This document shows positions 25,968 through 33,349 of a DNA stretch of 40,322 nucleotides, in pieces; the stretch's first letter is position 1; each line of letters begins with the position of its first letter. The notes below the pieces were generated by a model that saw nothing but the letters and a program-made list of their open reading frames with translations, did no database searches and was not told where the DNA came from. Both the position numbers and the translations under genes were made by a program. The DNA is from Clostridia bacterium (GTDB lineage Bacteria > Bacillota > Clostridia > Christensenellales > Aristaeellaceae), in the NCBI GenBank assembly GCA_017460395.1, contig JAFUBA010000240.1:1-40322 (forward strand). The letters are read 5' to 3'.

Positions 25968-26010
25968 CAGGGCCCGAGTATTCTTCTCGGACCCTGCATT
26001 TTCATTTTGT
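25968..26010 (+). terminator. Terminator of the MarR-ABC operon
   Basis: Stem AGGGcCCGAG / CTCGGaCCCT (one mismatch) followed by GCATTTTCATTTT, 130 bases after the operon. Nothing else is seen in 25838-26056. Confidence 0.75.
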
Positions 26011-26056
26011 ATCATGACAGGGGCTGACATGGCGGGATATGGAGGATCACATCTGT

Positions 26057-26086
26057 TTGACTGGGAACGGGGCATCGGGTTAAAAT
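26057..26086 (+). promoter_or_regulatory. Promoter of Rpn locus 1
   Basis: -35 TTGACT (26057-26062), 18-base spacer, -10 TAAAAT (26081-26086), each one mismatch from consensus. Confidence 0.6.
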
Positions 26087-26124
26087 GGAGCTGGTAAAGC
26101 AAGCCTGACAGAAGGCGGTCACAG

Positions 26125-27066
26125 ATGAATCAAGAGAGCGTTGAGGTCCTGGCAAAGAGGAACGCCAAGGACACAGTGTTCATAGATCTGTTTCACATCT
26201 CAAAATACAGGTTTCTGCTGTTTAAGGCGCTGCATCCCGAAATGAAAGATGTCACGGAAAAAGATGTTGTGCCGATTACCCTGCGCCCAATTATCACGGA
26301 TCAGCCATACAATGATCTTGGATTGCTTGTAAAGGACCGTCTGCTCATCTTCGTAGAGGCTCAGAGCACGTGGACGCTGAACATTCTGATCAGAATTCTG
26401 CTCTACCTGGCAATGACGTACCAGAATTACATCACGCAGAACAACCTGAATGTGTATCAGTCAAAGAAACTCGATATGCCAGAGCCGGAGTTTTACGTAA
26501 TTTACACAGGGAACCGTAAGATTAAAAAAGATACCATTTCCCTGAAGGAAGACTTCTGGCATCATTCGAATGCCAGGATAGATATTACTGTAAAGATTAT
26601 TTACGCTGAAAACAAGGATGACATTATCGGGCAGTACATCATTTTCAGCCATGTGCTGGACAGGCAGATTGAAAAGTACGGCAGAAGTCAGACTGCTGTT
26701 GAAGAAACAATCCGTATTTGCAAGAGTGAAGGTGTACTGAAAGAGTATCTCGAGAACCGTGAAGAGGAGGTCATAACCATTATGATTACTTTGTTCAGTC
26801 AGGAGTATGCGGTTGAGGCTTACGCGAATGATCGGGAACGAGCTGGTGAGCAGCGTGGTTTTCAACGTGGTGAGAAGAGTGGTTTTCAGCGCGGCGAGAA
26901 GAGTGGTTTTCAGCGTGGTGAGCAGCGTGGCAAGATACGAGGTGCAGTTGAAACATATCAAACACTTGGCAGATCAATAGAAGAAGCCATACATGGGCTC
27001 ATTTCTGCGTATAATCTTTCAAAAAAAGAATCGGCAAAATATGTAAAGGAGTATTGGAAGCAATAA
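26125..27066 (+). CDS. Rpn-family PD-(D/E)XK nuclease (locus 1)
   Basis: 313 residues. The N-terminal ~210 residues are the Rpn/transposase_31-like nuclease domain: core D64 in PYNDLG and E78-x-Q80 in LIFVEAQS, then TWTLNILIRILLYLAMTY. The C-terminal ~95 residues are a separate tail: FSQEYAVEAYANDRERAG, an 8-residue repeat GFQRGEKS three times (24-bp DNA units at 26857-26928), then a helical end (SIEEAIHGLISAYNLSKKESAKYVKEYW). Rpn proteins promote recombination in E. coli and act in antiphage defence as toxic nucleases. An internal GGAGG-11 bases-ATG at 26782 could give the tail alone. Two stand-alone copies of the tail follow. The SD (AAGGCGG) is weak. Confidence 0.85.
   Translation: MNQESVEVLAKRNAKDTVFIDLFHISKYRFLLFKALHPEMKDVTEKDVVPITLRPIITDQPYNDLGLLVKDRLLIFVEAQSTWTLNILIRILLYLAMTYQNYITQNNLNVYQSKKLDMPEPEFYVIYTGNRKIKKDTISLKEDFWHHSNARIDITVKIIYAENKDDIIGQYIIFSHVLDRQIEKYGRSQTAVEETIRICKSEGVLKEYLENREEEVITIMITLFSQEYAVEAYANDRERAGEQRGFQRGEKSGFQRGEKSGFQRGEQRGKIRGAVETYQTLGRSIEEAIHGLISAYNLSKKESAKYVKEYWKQ
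26782..27066 (+). CDS. Possible intragenic tail protein of Rpn locus 1
   Basis: In-frame ATG at 26782 (MITLFSQEYAVEAY) with GAGGAGG 11 bases upstream, a little long for an SD. It would give a 94-residue protein equal to the Rpn tail. The same tail is encoded as separate 95- and 99-residue genes just downstream, which supports it being a functional unit. The proposal is by analogy with the intragenic antitoxins of E. coli Rpn genes. Confidence 0.4.
   Translation: MITLFSQEYAVEAYANDRERAGEQRGFQRGEKSGFQRGEKSGFQRGEQRGKIRGAVETYQTLGRSIEEAIHGLISAYNLSKKESAKYVKEYWKQ
26857..26928 (+). repeat. 24-bp tandem repeat, three units, in Rpn locus 1
   Basis: Units 26857-26880, 26881-26904 and 26905-26928 encode GFQRGEKS, GFQRGEKS and GFQRGEQR. 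The length is a multiple of three, so copy number can change without frameshift and would alter the linker between tail segments. The stand-alone tails have only the short YQRG form. Confidence 0.8.
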
Positions 27067-27069
27067 CAG

Positions 27070-27803
27070 TTTGCTCTTGCCCATGTTCCCGTCCATAAAG
27101 TGTTTATCTGCCCCGAGGAAAATGACATTCGAAAGGGGGAATACCATGATGCCATCGCATGCCGATGAGCAACTGATGATGCTCGATTCGACAGAACAAG
27201 AAACGTTTTGGATGAGAGAAGAAATTGAGATTTTCAGTCAGGAGTATGCGGTTGAGGCTTACGCGAGGGATCGGGAACGAGCTGGTTATCAGCGTGGCAG
27301 GATACGAGGCGCAGTGGAAATATGTCAGGCACTTGGCACATCAATGGAAGAAGCCATACATGTGCTTGCTTCTTTGTATTCTCTTTCTGAAGAAGAAGCA
27401 GCAAAGTATGCGAGGGAGTACTGGAAGCATTAAACATTTGCTCTCGCCTATGCTCCCATCCCTAAAGTGTTTATCTGCCCCGAGGAAAATGACATTCGAA
27501 AGGGGAAAATCCAATGATGCCATCTCATGATGATGAGCAACTGATGATGCTCGATCCGCCAGAACAAGAAACGTTTTGGATGCGAGAGAATGTTGATATT
27601 TTCAGTCAGGAGTATGCGGTTGAGGCTTATGCGAGGGATCGGGAACGAGCTGGTTATCAGCGTGGCTATCTGCGTAGTCGGATTCATGGCTCAGTTGAAA
27701 TATGTCAGGCACTTGGCACATCAATGGAAGAAGCGATCCATGTGCTTGCTTCTTTGTATTCCATTTCGGAGGAAGAAGCAGCAAAATATGCGATGGAATT
27801 CTG
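27070..27803 (+). repeat. Tandem duplication of the Rpn tail cassette (locus 1)
   Basis: Two units of ~367 bp (from 27070 and from 27437), each with a conserved ~75-bp leader (AAAGTGTTTATCTGCCCCGA then GAAAATGACATTCGAAAGGGG) followed by the tail gene. The same tail, without this leader, ends the full-length gene at 27066. Confidence 0.8.
27146..27433 (+). CDS. Stand-alone Rpn tail protein 1A
   Basis: 95 residues, starting with AAAGGGGG then ATG. After a new 30-residue N-terminus (MMPSHADEQLMMLD ... ETFWMRE) it matches the Rpn tail of 26125-27066: IFSQEYAVEAYARDRERAGYQRG, then GAVEICQALGTSMEEAIHVLASLYSLSEEEAAKYAREYW. It lacks any nuclease residues and the GFQRGEKS repeats. It may bind and restrain the full-length Rpn protein as an antitoxin, or join its oligomers (inference). 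Confidence 0.7.
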   Translation: MMPSHADEQLMMLDSTEQETFWMREEIEIFSQEYAVEAYARDRERAGYQRGRIRGAVEICQALGTSMEEAIHVLASLYSLSEEEAAKYAREYWKH

Positions 27804-27813
27804 GCAGTCATAG
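27514..27813 (+). CDS. Stand-alone Rpn tail protein 1B
   Basis: 99 residues, a near copy of tail 1A from a tandem duplication of 367-368 bp that includes the 80-bp leader. Start ATG with AAAGGGG upstream. Relative to 1A it has a few extra residues (YLRSRIHG) in the linker and a changed last motif (AMEFWQS). A terminator follows. Same proposed role as 1A. Confidence 0.7.
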   Translation: MMPSHDDEQLMMLDPPEQETFWMRENVDIFSQEYAVEAYARDRERAGYQRGYLRSRIHGSVEICQALGTSMEEAIHVLASLYSISEEEAAKYAMEFWQS

Positions 27814-27889
27814 TAACCATTGCTTCTTCCGGCGAATCGATGCCTGTCGGGGAATGGACTTCATAGGGTACAATGATGCCACAAATGCT

Positions 27890-27919
27890 GAAAAAGGGCG
27901 GCTGACACCGCCCTTTTTC
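27890..27919. terminator. Bidirectional terminator between convergent genes
   Basis: Perfect 12-bp stem GAAAAAGGGCGG/CCGCCCTTTTTC with 6-base loop. It serves the Rpn locus on the plus strand and the GNAT-nitroreductase gene on the minus strand. Confidence 0.9.
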
Positions 27920-27929
27920 AATGCCTTCC

Positions 27930-29018
27930 TTAGGATTTACTACAGCTCTGTTTGAGGCTGGATACATCGAAGCATGGCACCTCATCATTAAACCATGCCC
28001 GCACTTCAAACGGCTGTTTCCTGGGTGCTTTCGGTGCCTCCTCCGGGATCCCGACGGGGAGGAGGCAGACCAGCTCATACTCCTCCGGGACCTGCAGGAC
28101 CTTTGCGATCTTGTCGCCGATCCTGTCCACGTCTGTCAGGTGTCCCTCGTACCAGCAGCTGGCGTAGCCCATGGCATGTATCATCAGCAGCATGTTTTCG
28201 ATCGCCGCAGAATAGTCCTGCACGGCATAGCATCTGTCCCGGTACGCGTTGATTCTGCGGGTCAGAACGCAGATTGCAGCGGGTGCTGTCTGCGCGATGG
28301 GCGGGTCGATCACGCTCAGGACTTTCCTGAGAAGTATCGGGTCATCCACCGCAACGAGGCTGGTCGTCTGCTTGTTACAGCCGGACGGCGCTGCCAGGCC
28401 GGCCTCCAGGATCGCCCGCAGATCCTCCTGCGGGACCTTCTCCGGGGTGTATGTTCCCCGGAAGCTGTGCCTCGATAAGATGAGATCCATCATCTCTCTG
28501 ACCACCTGCCGCTGTTCATCGGTCTGTGAAATACGACTTGCAGGGGAGGGCTCCCGGAATTTTTCCAGGCGGTAGAGCTGCTCTTCATCGACTTCTGCCT
28601 TTCCGCCTTTGTAGGTATAGCCCATCTTCAGATAGAACGGGAGCCCCGTGATGGACGCCGGAATTTCGATTCGCCTGGCGCGCAGCGCATATTCGTCCTG
28701 TTCGAGTACTTCGATGATGCTTTTCCCGATGCCTCTTCTCTGGAAGTCCGGATGCACGAAAATCGTAAAGAGGCTGCTCTCATCTTCCTTTCCCCAGTAG
28801 GGGCCGATGGATCCGCAGCCGATAATCCGGCCGTCCTCCTCGGCTACATAGAAATGCTGACTTTCCGCACGGCGGAGGATATCGCCCGGCTGCAGATGGC
28901 GGATATCATTCTCCAGGTATTCTTCGGTGTAATCTTTGCTATTGGTCGTTCTGAGCGTATGGGCGATCAGGTCGGATACAGCCCTGCCGTCGGCAGTTTC
29001 AAATCTTCGGATCATCAT
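27930..29018 (-). CDS. GNAT acetyltransferase-nitroreductase fusion protein
   Basis: 362 residues with two enzymes in one chain. Residues ~1-160 are a GNAT N-acetyltransferase: motif A region FTIFVHPDFQRRGIGKSI, then GLPFYLKMGYTYKGG. Residues ~175-345 are an FMN nitroreductase: ILSRHSFRGTYTPEKVP, AAPSGCNKQT and YSAAIENMLLMIHAMGYASCWYEG. The frame is continuous with no stop or shift at the joint. Start at 29018 after GGAGG. The upstream DUF1295 gene ends 65 bases before, so the two may be one transcript. The substrate is unknown; a detoxification role is plausible. Confidence 0.9.
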   Translation of the reverse strand: MMIRRFETADGRAVSDLIAHTLRTTNSKDYTEEYLENDIRHLQPGDILRRAESQHFYVAEEDGRIIGCGSIGPYWGKEDESSLFTIFVHPDFQRRGIGKSIIEVLEQDEYALRARRIEIPASITGLPFYLKMGYTYKGGKAEVDEEQLYRLEKFREPSPASRISQTDEQRQVVREMMDLILSRHSFRGTYTPEKVPQEDLRAILEAGLAAPSGCNKQTTSLVAVDDPILLRKVLSVIDPPIAQTAPAAICVLTRRINAYRDRCYAVQDYSAAIENMLLMIHAMGYASCWYEGHLTDVDRIGDKIAKVLQVPEEYELVCLLPVGIPEEAPKAPRKQPFEVRAWFNDEVPCFDVSSLKQSCSKS

Positions 29019-29083
29019 GGTTTCGACCTCCTTTTACATCCGGCTTCCGGGGTATCAGATCATGGATGGTGCGGTGCCTGTCC

Positions 29084-29962
29084 TTACTTGTGCCGGATGG
29101 GCAGCAGCTTCCATGTGTGCTGCGCGTATGCGTCATAGCCCGGCTTCAGGGACTGACGCTGATCTGCCAAAGGTATGCTGACAAACAGGAAGAGGGCGGT
29201 GTTGACTACAGCACCCATGATGAGCCATATCCGGTCCTGCGCCACACAGACCACCGACATCGCGATGCCCCACCACATCAGAATCTCACCCAGATAGTTG
29301 GGATGGCGGGAATAGGTCCAAAGGCCTGTCTGGTTGATGCTTCCCTGATGTGTCTTTCGGAAGGCATGCATCTGCAGATCCGCGGTAGCCTGCAGGACGA
29401 TGGCGCCGAGGGACATGAGGAGGAAGAGGGCACTGAGCGGGCTTCCCTCAATATGGTGCTCTGATGTGTAGACCGCCGGCAGCACGCAGAAAAAGACGAT
29501 CAGGGTGGGCACCAGATGGATGCCAAAGAAATTCACGAGGGGATACAGGCGTCCCGTCTTCTTTTCCAGCATGGTGTAGCGCCAGTCCTGATGCCTCAGT
29601 CCCTGGAAGGTATACAGCCAGTTGCCCGTCAATCGGATGCCCCACAGCCAGATGATGATCAGCTGCACAGCGCTCAGGGGCGTGATGTGTTTGCCGAGAC
29701 AGATGAGCGTCATGGCAATGGGCGGGAAGACGCTCCAGTAGGGATCATAGACGGAGGCATTGCGAAAGAGCACGCTGAAGACAAACACGAAGGCGGTCGC
29801 GGCGATATCTGCCGCGAGGAGACTGATCCAGGCTGCCCAGGGAAGGCTTATGTAAAGCATGGCGCCAAGGAGGCCCGCAGCTATGTAGATCCCGAGCACC
29901 GCGAGCGTACTCAGGGCTTTGCTTTCTCTGATCTTGATGGCGGAGCGTCTTATGTGTTCCAT
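29084..29962 (-). CDS. DUF1295 / steroid 5-alpha-reductase-like membrane protein
   Basis: 292 residues, about seven membrane helices. C-terminal family signature WTYSRHPNYLGEILMWWGIA (the NADPH/methyl-donor-binding end of the DUF1295/ICMT-like fold), preceded by DPYWSVFPP and WGIRLTGNW. The start at 29962 has TGAGGA upstream; the frame runs 57 codons further up without a ribosome site. Its reaction is not known; related proteins reduce or methylate lipid-like molecules. Followed by the GNAT-nitroreductase gene. Confidence 0.85.
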   Translation of the reverse strand: MEHIRRSAIKIRESKALSTLAVLGIYIAAGLLGAMLYISLPWAAWISLLAADIAATAFVFVFSVLFRNASVYDPYWSVFPPIAMTLICLGKHITPLSAVQLIIIWLWGIRLTGNWLYTFQGLRHQDWRYTMLEKKTGRLYPLVNFFGIHLVPTLIVFFCVLPAVYTSEHHIEGSPLSALFLLMSLGAIVLQATADLQMHAFRKTHQGSINQTGLWTYSRHPNYLGEILMWWGIAMSVVCVAQDRIWLIMGAVVNTALFLFVSIPLADQRQSLKPGYDAYAQHTWKLLPIRHK

Positions 29963-30169
29963 GTCCTCATTCCTGCTTTCTTTGTTTCGCGGTCTGCTGC
30001 ATTGCGTGGCGTGACATGCCGCTGACCGCTCTCCCATGATTCCACGCAGCCTCTCTGGAATCCTGCCAGGCAGAGAGAAGAGCTGCCTGCAGGCAGGTGT
30101 AAAGCAGCAGGCGAGCACATGCACATTCAGCAACGTTTTTTCTTCCTTACAATGCCCAAGTTCACTTTA
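29963..30169. other. Intergenic region between divergent units
   Basis: No gene is supported in 29963-30355. A perfect 14-bp palindrome CTGCCTGCAGGCAG lies at 30083-30096. I found no clear minus-strand promoter for the DUF1295 gene; the plus-strand promoter is listed separately. Confidence 0.4.
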
Positions 30170-30198
30170 TTGACAGAAGTATATGCTTCAGATAGAGT
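30170..30198 (+). promoter_or_regulatory. Promoter of the redox cluster
   Basis: -35 TTGACA (30170-30175), 17-base spacer, -10 TAGAGT (30193-30198). Consensus -35 with a weak -10, giving a ~150-base leader before the flavodoxin start. Confidence 0.5.
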
Positions 30199-30355
30199 GG
30201 TATAAGTACGGAATCCGTTGTATACCCGTTCCCGGAAAGAGATGGAAGAATCAGAGATGGGCTGCGGGCATATGCGATTTTCAGCCAGAAATTCCTTCCG
30301 GATCTGTGTGAAAATCAGGACAGACAAATCAGGATTCCTGAAAGGGGTACATGCA

Positions 30356-30838
30356 ATGAGCAAGAAACTTGTTGCCTTCTTTTCTGTGAGCGGTGTGACC
30401 TCCAGGGTTGCACAGGAGATTGCAGCGGTGGAGGGCGCGGACTGCTTTGAGATCAGGCCCGAGGTCGCATACACACAGGAGGATCTCGACTGGCGCAATC
30501 CTCAGTCCCGCAGCACGCTGGAAATGAAGGACCTGGACTGCCGTCCGGCGATCGCCGGCAGCGTGGAGAACATGGCAGATTATGACGTGGTCTTCGTGGG
30601 CTTCCCCATCTGGTGGGGCCGTGAACCCAGCGCGGTGGACACCTTCCTGACGGGCTATGACTTTTCAGGCAAGAAGATCGTGCCCTTCTGCACCTCCGGC
30701 GGCAGTGACATCGGAAAGACCTCCGAGCGCATTCAGAGCCTGGTGGGCGAGGGTGCCTGCGTGGACGGGGGCAAGCGTCTTGGCGGCGAGGTGTCCGAGG
30801 CGGATCTGAAGATCTGGACCGAAGGTCTGAAGCTGTAA
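30356..30838 (+). CDS. Flavodoxin (flavodoxin_4-type)
   Basis: 160 residues. N-terminal strand and FMN loop KLVAFFSVSGVTSRVAQEIA, then DYDVVFVGFPIWWGREP and IVPFCTSGGSDIG, the usual three FMN-contact segments of this branch. Start at 30356, with AAAGGGG upstream. It opens a same-strand run of six genes of redox character, with a 36-base gap to the regulator. Confidence 0.9.
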   Translation: MSKKLVAFFSVSGVTSRVAQEIAAVEGADCFEIRPEVAYTQEDLDWRNPQSRSTLEMKDLDCRPAIAGSVENMADYDVVFVGFPIWWGREPSAVDTFLTGYDFSGKKIVPFCTSGGSDIGKTSERIQSLVGEGACVDGGKRLGGEVSEADLKIWTEGLKL

Positions 30839-30874
30839 AGAAAACACAGAAAAAACTCTTGGGACGGGTATACC

Positions 30875-31267
30875 ATGATGACAGAACATGAAGGGCTCAA
30901 ATCCTCCGCGGAGGACTACCTGGAGGCGATCCTCGTGGAGGAAAGCCGGCACGGTCAAGTGCGCTCCATCGATGTGGCGCAGCATCTGAACGTCACGAAG
31001 CCCAGCGTGAGTGTGGCGATCCACACCCTGGAAAAGAAGGGCTATCTGTATTTTGACGACGACAAGTTCGTGCATCTGACGGAGGAAGGAAGAAGCGTCG
31101 CCGAGAAGATCTATGAGCGGCACCGCTTTTTCAAGAGCGTGCTTCTGGCCATCGGCGTGGAGGATACCACCGCGGAGGACGAAGCCTGCCAGATGGAGCA
31201 CGCGATCAGCGACAATACCTTTTCGCTGATGAAGCGCTACTGTGAGAATAATGCCTGCGCGGTCTGA
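30875..31267 (+). CDS. DtxR/MntR-type metal-dependent regulator
   Basis: 130 residues: N-terminal winged helix (VRSIDVAQHLNVTKPSVSVAIHTLEKKGYL) and dimerisation/metal domain, without the C-terminal SH3 domain, as in MntR. Probable ligands are D14 and E17 (EDYLEAI), H83 (ERHRFF), C105, E108 and H109 (CQMEH). D14/E17 match manganese-type MntR (D8/E11), whereas Cys at 105 is the DtxR/IdeR choice. It probably senses Mn or Fe and may control the surrounding redox genes. The SD is weak. Confidence 0.85.
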   Translation: MMTEHEGLKSSAEDYLEAILVEESRHGQVRSIDVAQHLNVTKPSVSVAIHTLEKKGYLYFDDDKFVHLTEEGRSVAEKIYERHRFFKSVLLAIGVEDTTAEDEACQMEHAISDNTFSLMKRYCENNACAV

Positions 31268-31298
31268 CAAGACACCAATACGACAGGAGCAGATATGT

Positions 31299-32417
31299 AT
31301 GATCGATCTTGATCACATGCCCAAACTGGGCTTTGGCCTCATGCGGCTGCCGCAGAAGGACGGACACATCGACCATGAAGCGGTCTGCAGCATGGTGGAT
31401 GCCTACATGGCAGCGGGCCTGAACTATTTTGACACGGCCTACGTGTACCACGGGGGCCTGAGCGAGGTGGAGGCAAGGGAAGCCATCGTGAAGCGGTATC
31501 CCAGGGACTCCTTCTACCTTGCGACCAAGCTTCCGGCCTGGGCCATGCACGAAAAGGGTGACAGGGACCGGATCTTTTCAGAGCAGCTCGAGCGCACCGG
31601 CGCCGGGTACTTTGACTACTATCTCCTGCACTCCATCGAGGAAGGGAACAATTACGAAACCTACGAGAAGTATGACTGCTTCACCTGGGGCCTTCAGAAG
31701 AAGGCAGAGGGGAAGATCCGTCACTTCGGCTTTTCCTTCCACGGCACCCCGGAGCTTCTGGAGAAGATCCTCACAGACCACCCGGAGGTGGAGTTTGTCC
31801 AGATCCAGCTCAATTACGCCGACTGGAATAATCCCGTGGTGCACTCGGGGAAGCTCTACACGATCCTCAGGGAGCATAACATCCCCATCATCGTGATGGA
31901 GCCCGTCAAGGGCGGCACCCTGGCGACGCTGACACCGGAGCTGGAGAAGATCTACAAAGCTCTCCGCCCGGATGCCTCTGCGGCCTCCTGGGCCCTGCGC
32001 TTTGTGGGGTCGCTCCCGGGCGTGATGACCATCCTCTCCGGGATGAGCAACGAGGATCAGATGCAGGACAATCTCAGCACATTCCGGCACTTTGAGCCCC
32101 TGACCGGGGAGGAGCAGGCGGCGGTCCAAGAGGTGACCTCCATCATGCTGAACACGCCCCTCATCGGGTGTACGGCCTGCCGCTACTGCACGGACGGGTG
32201 CCCGATGGGCATCAGCATCCCGGACATCTTCCGGGCCGTGAACACGATCCGGCTCTATCCCGGTGACAACCGCCCGCACATGTTCTACAGAAATCTGGTT
32301 TCCAGGAGCGGGAAGGCTGCTGACTGCATCGGATGCGGCCAGTGCGAGGGCGTATGCCCGCAGCACCTGCCGATCATAGAATTACTGAAACAGGCATCTG
32401 CCCAGCTGGACAGGTAA
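31299..32417 (+). CDS. Aldo/keto reductase with C-terminal 4Fe-4S ferredoxin domain
   Basis: 372 residues. The AKR barrel carries LGFGLMRLP, FDTAYVYHGG (D45, Y50), ATKLPAW (K77) and HFGFSFHGTPE. The C-terminal ~90 residues contain cysteine clusters CTACRYCTDGCPMGI and DCIGCGQCEGVCPQHLPI, suited to Fe-S clusters. This form is common in anaerobes and is thought to move electrons to or from ferredoxin-like carriers. The start at 31299 follows AGGAG; the earlier in-frame ATG lies in the preceding gene. The flavodoxin two genes upstream could be a partner. Confidence 0.9.
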   Translation: MIDLDHMPKLGFGLMRLPQKDGHIDHEAVCSMVDAYMAAGLNYFDTAYVYHGGLSEVEAREAIVKRYPRDSFYLATKLPAWAMHEKGDRDRIFSEQLERTGAGYFDYYLLHSIEEGNNYETYEKYDCFTWGLQKKAEGKIRHFGFSFHGTPELLEKILTDHPEVEFVQIQLNYADWNNPVVHSGKLYTILREHNIPIIVMEPVKGGTLATLTPELEKIYKALRPDASAASWALRFVGSLPGVMTILSGMSNEDQMQDNLSTFRHFEPLTGEEQAAVQEVTSIMLNTPLIGCTACRYCTDGCPMGISIPDIFRAVNTIRLYPGDNRPHMFYRNLVSRSGKAADCIGCGQCEGVCPQHLPIIELLKQASAQLDR

Positions 32418-32454
32418 GACAGGGCCCCAGAGGAACAGGGAAAGGGGTTTTTGC

Positions 32455-33312
32455 ATGAGAAAGCAGGCACTGATGAATCTGCTTTGCGAGATGGAGGGAA
32501 AGAACATCCTTCTTGCACAGCAGGAATCACCCTCCCGCGGCTTTTCAGACCGGGAATGCGACTGGATCCGGGCTCTCACGGGAGATCTGCCCGCCATCCG
32601 CGGGCTTGACTTCATCCACGATGACTATGCGGGCGTGGTGGAGCGGGCGCGAAGATTTGACTCCCTGGGCGGCATCGTGACCATCTGCTGGCACACAGGC
32701 CTGAGAGAGAACCACTATCCCGCAAGCAAGGAGGAGAACCCCGACTGGGAAAGGATCTTTCGCGAGGGAACGGAGGAACACAGGCTTCTTCTGGACCGGT
32801 GGGACCGGGCTGCGGAGGCACTCGGCCAGCTTCAGTCAGACGGGATTCCCGTTCTGTGGCGCCCTTTCCACGAGTTTGACGGGCAGTGGTTCTGGTGGGG
32901 CAAGGAGGGTCCGGAGGCCTTCCGGCAGCTCTGGGCCATGATGCACGAATACTTTGAGGACAGGTGCGGCCTTCACAATCTGATCTGGGTGCTCGGGTAC
33001 TCGGGGGAGATAAAGGAAGGGTGGGAGGTGGATCCCGCACTCTTTGATGCCGTGGGCTCTGACACCTACAGCGGCGAGACAACGCACGCGGAGGCCTACC
33101 GGCGCCTCAGGGAGATGTATCCCGGGAAGCTCCTGTGCTTCCACGAGTGCGGTCTCATCCCGCCGGTGGATGCCTTCTTTGATGAGGGCAGCCCGTGGAG
33201 CTGGATCATGCCATGGCACAGCGGGTATCTTCTGAACAATCATCCGTCAAGGATCCTGGAGGCCTATCGGGATGCACGGATGGTCACACTGAAGCGGCTG
33301 CCCCGGTTCTGA
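32455..33312 (+). CDS. GH26-family glycoside hydrolase, probably intracellular
   Basis: 285 residues. GH26 (beta-mannanase-type) motifs: acid/base E140 in RPFHEFDGQWFWWG and nucleophile E231 in CFHECG, plus ICWHTGL and the C-terminal WIMPWHSGYL. There is no signal peptide or binding domain, unlike most GH26 mannanases, so it should act in the cytoplasm on imported oligosaccharides. It is placed with 37-base gaps between an aldo/keto reductase and an SDR enzyme. Exact substrate not known. Confidence 0.85.
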   Translation: MRKQALMNLLCEMEGKNILLAQQESPSRGFSDRECDWIRALTGDLPAIRGLDFIHDDYAGVVERARRFDSLGGIVTICWHTGLRENHYPASKEENPDWERIFREGTEEHRLLLDRWDRAAEALGQLQSDGIPVLWRPFHEFDGQWFWWGKEGPEAFRQLWAMMHEYFEDRCGLHNLIWVLGYSGEIKEGWEVDPALFDAVGSDTYSGETTHAEAYRRLREMYPGKLLCFHECGLIPPVDAFFDEGSPWSWIMPWHSGYLLNNHPSRILEAYRDARMVTLKRLPRF

Positions 33313-33349
33313 TGTTGCCTTAAGCAAAATTGAAACGGAGGGGATTCCC

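Noticed and set aside
22237-26005. Long open frames (603 and 565 codons) antisense to the ABC genes
   Set aside because: His/Gly/Asp-rich shadow translations over well-supported exporter genes; no start signals.
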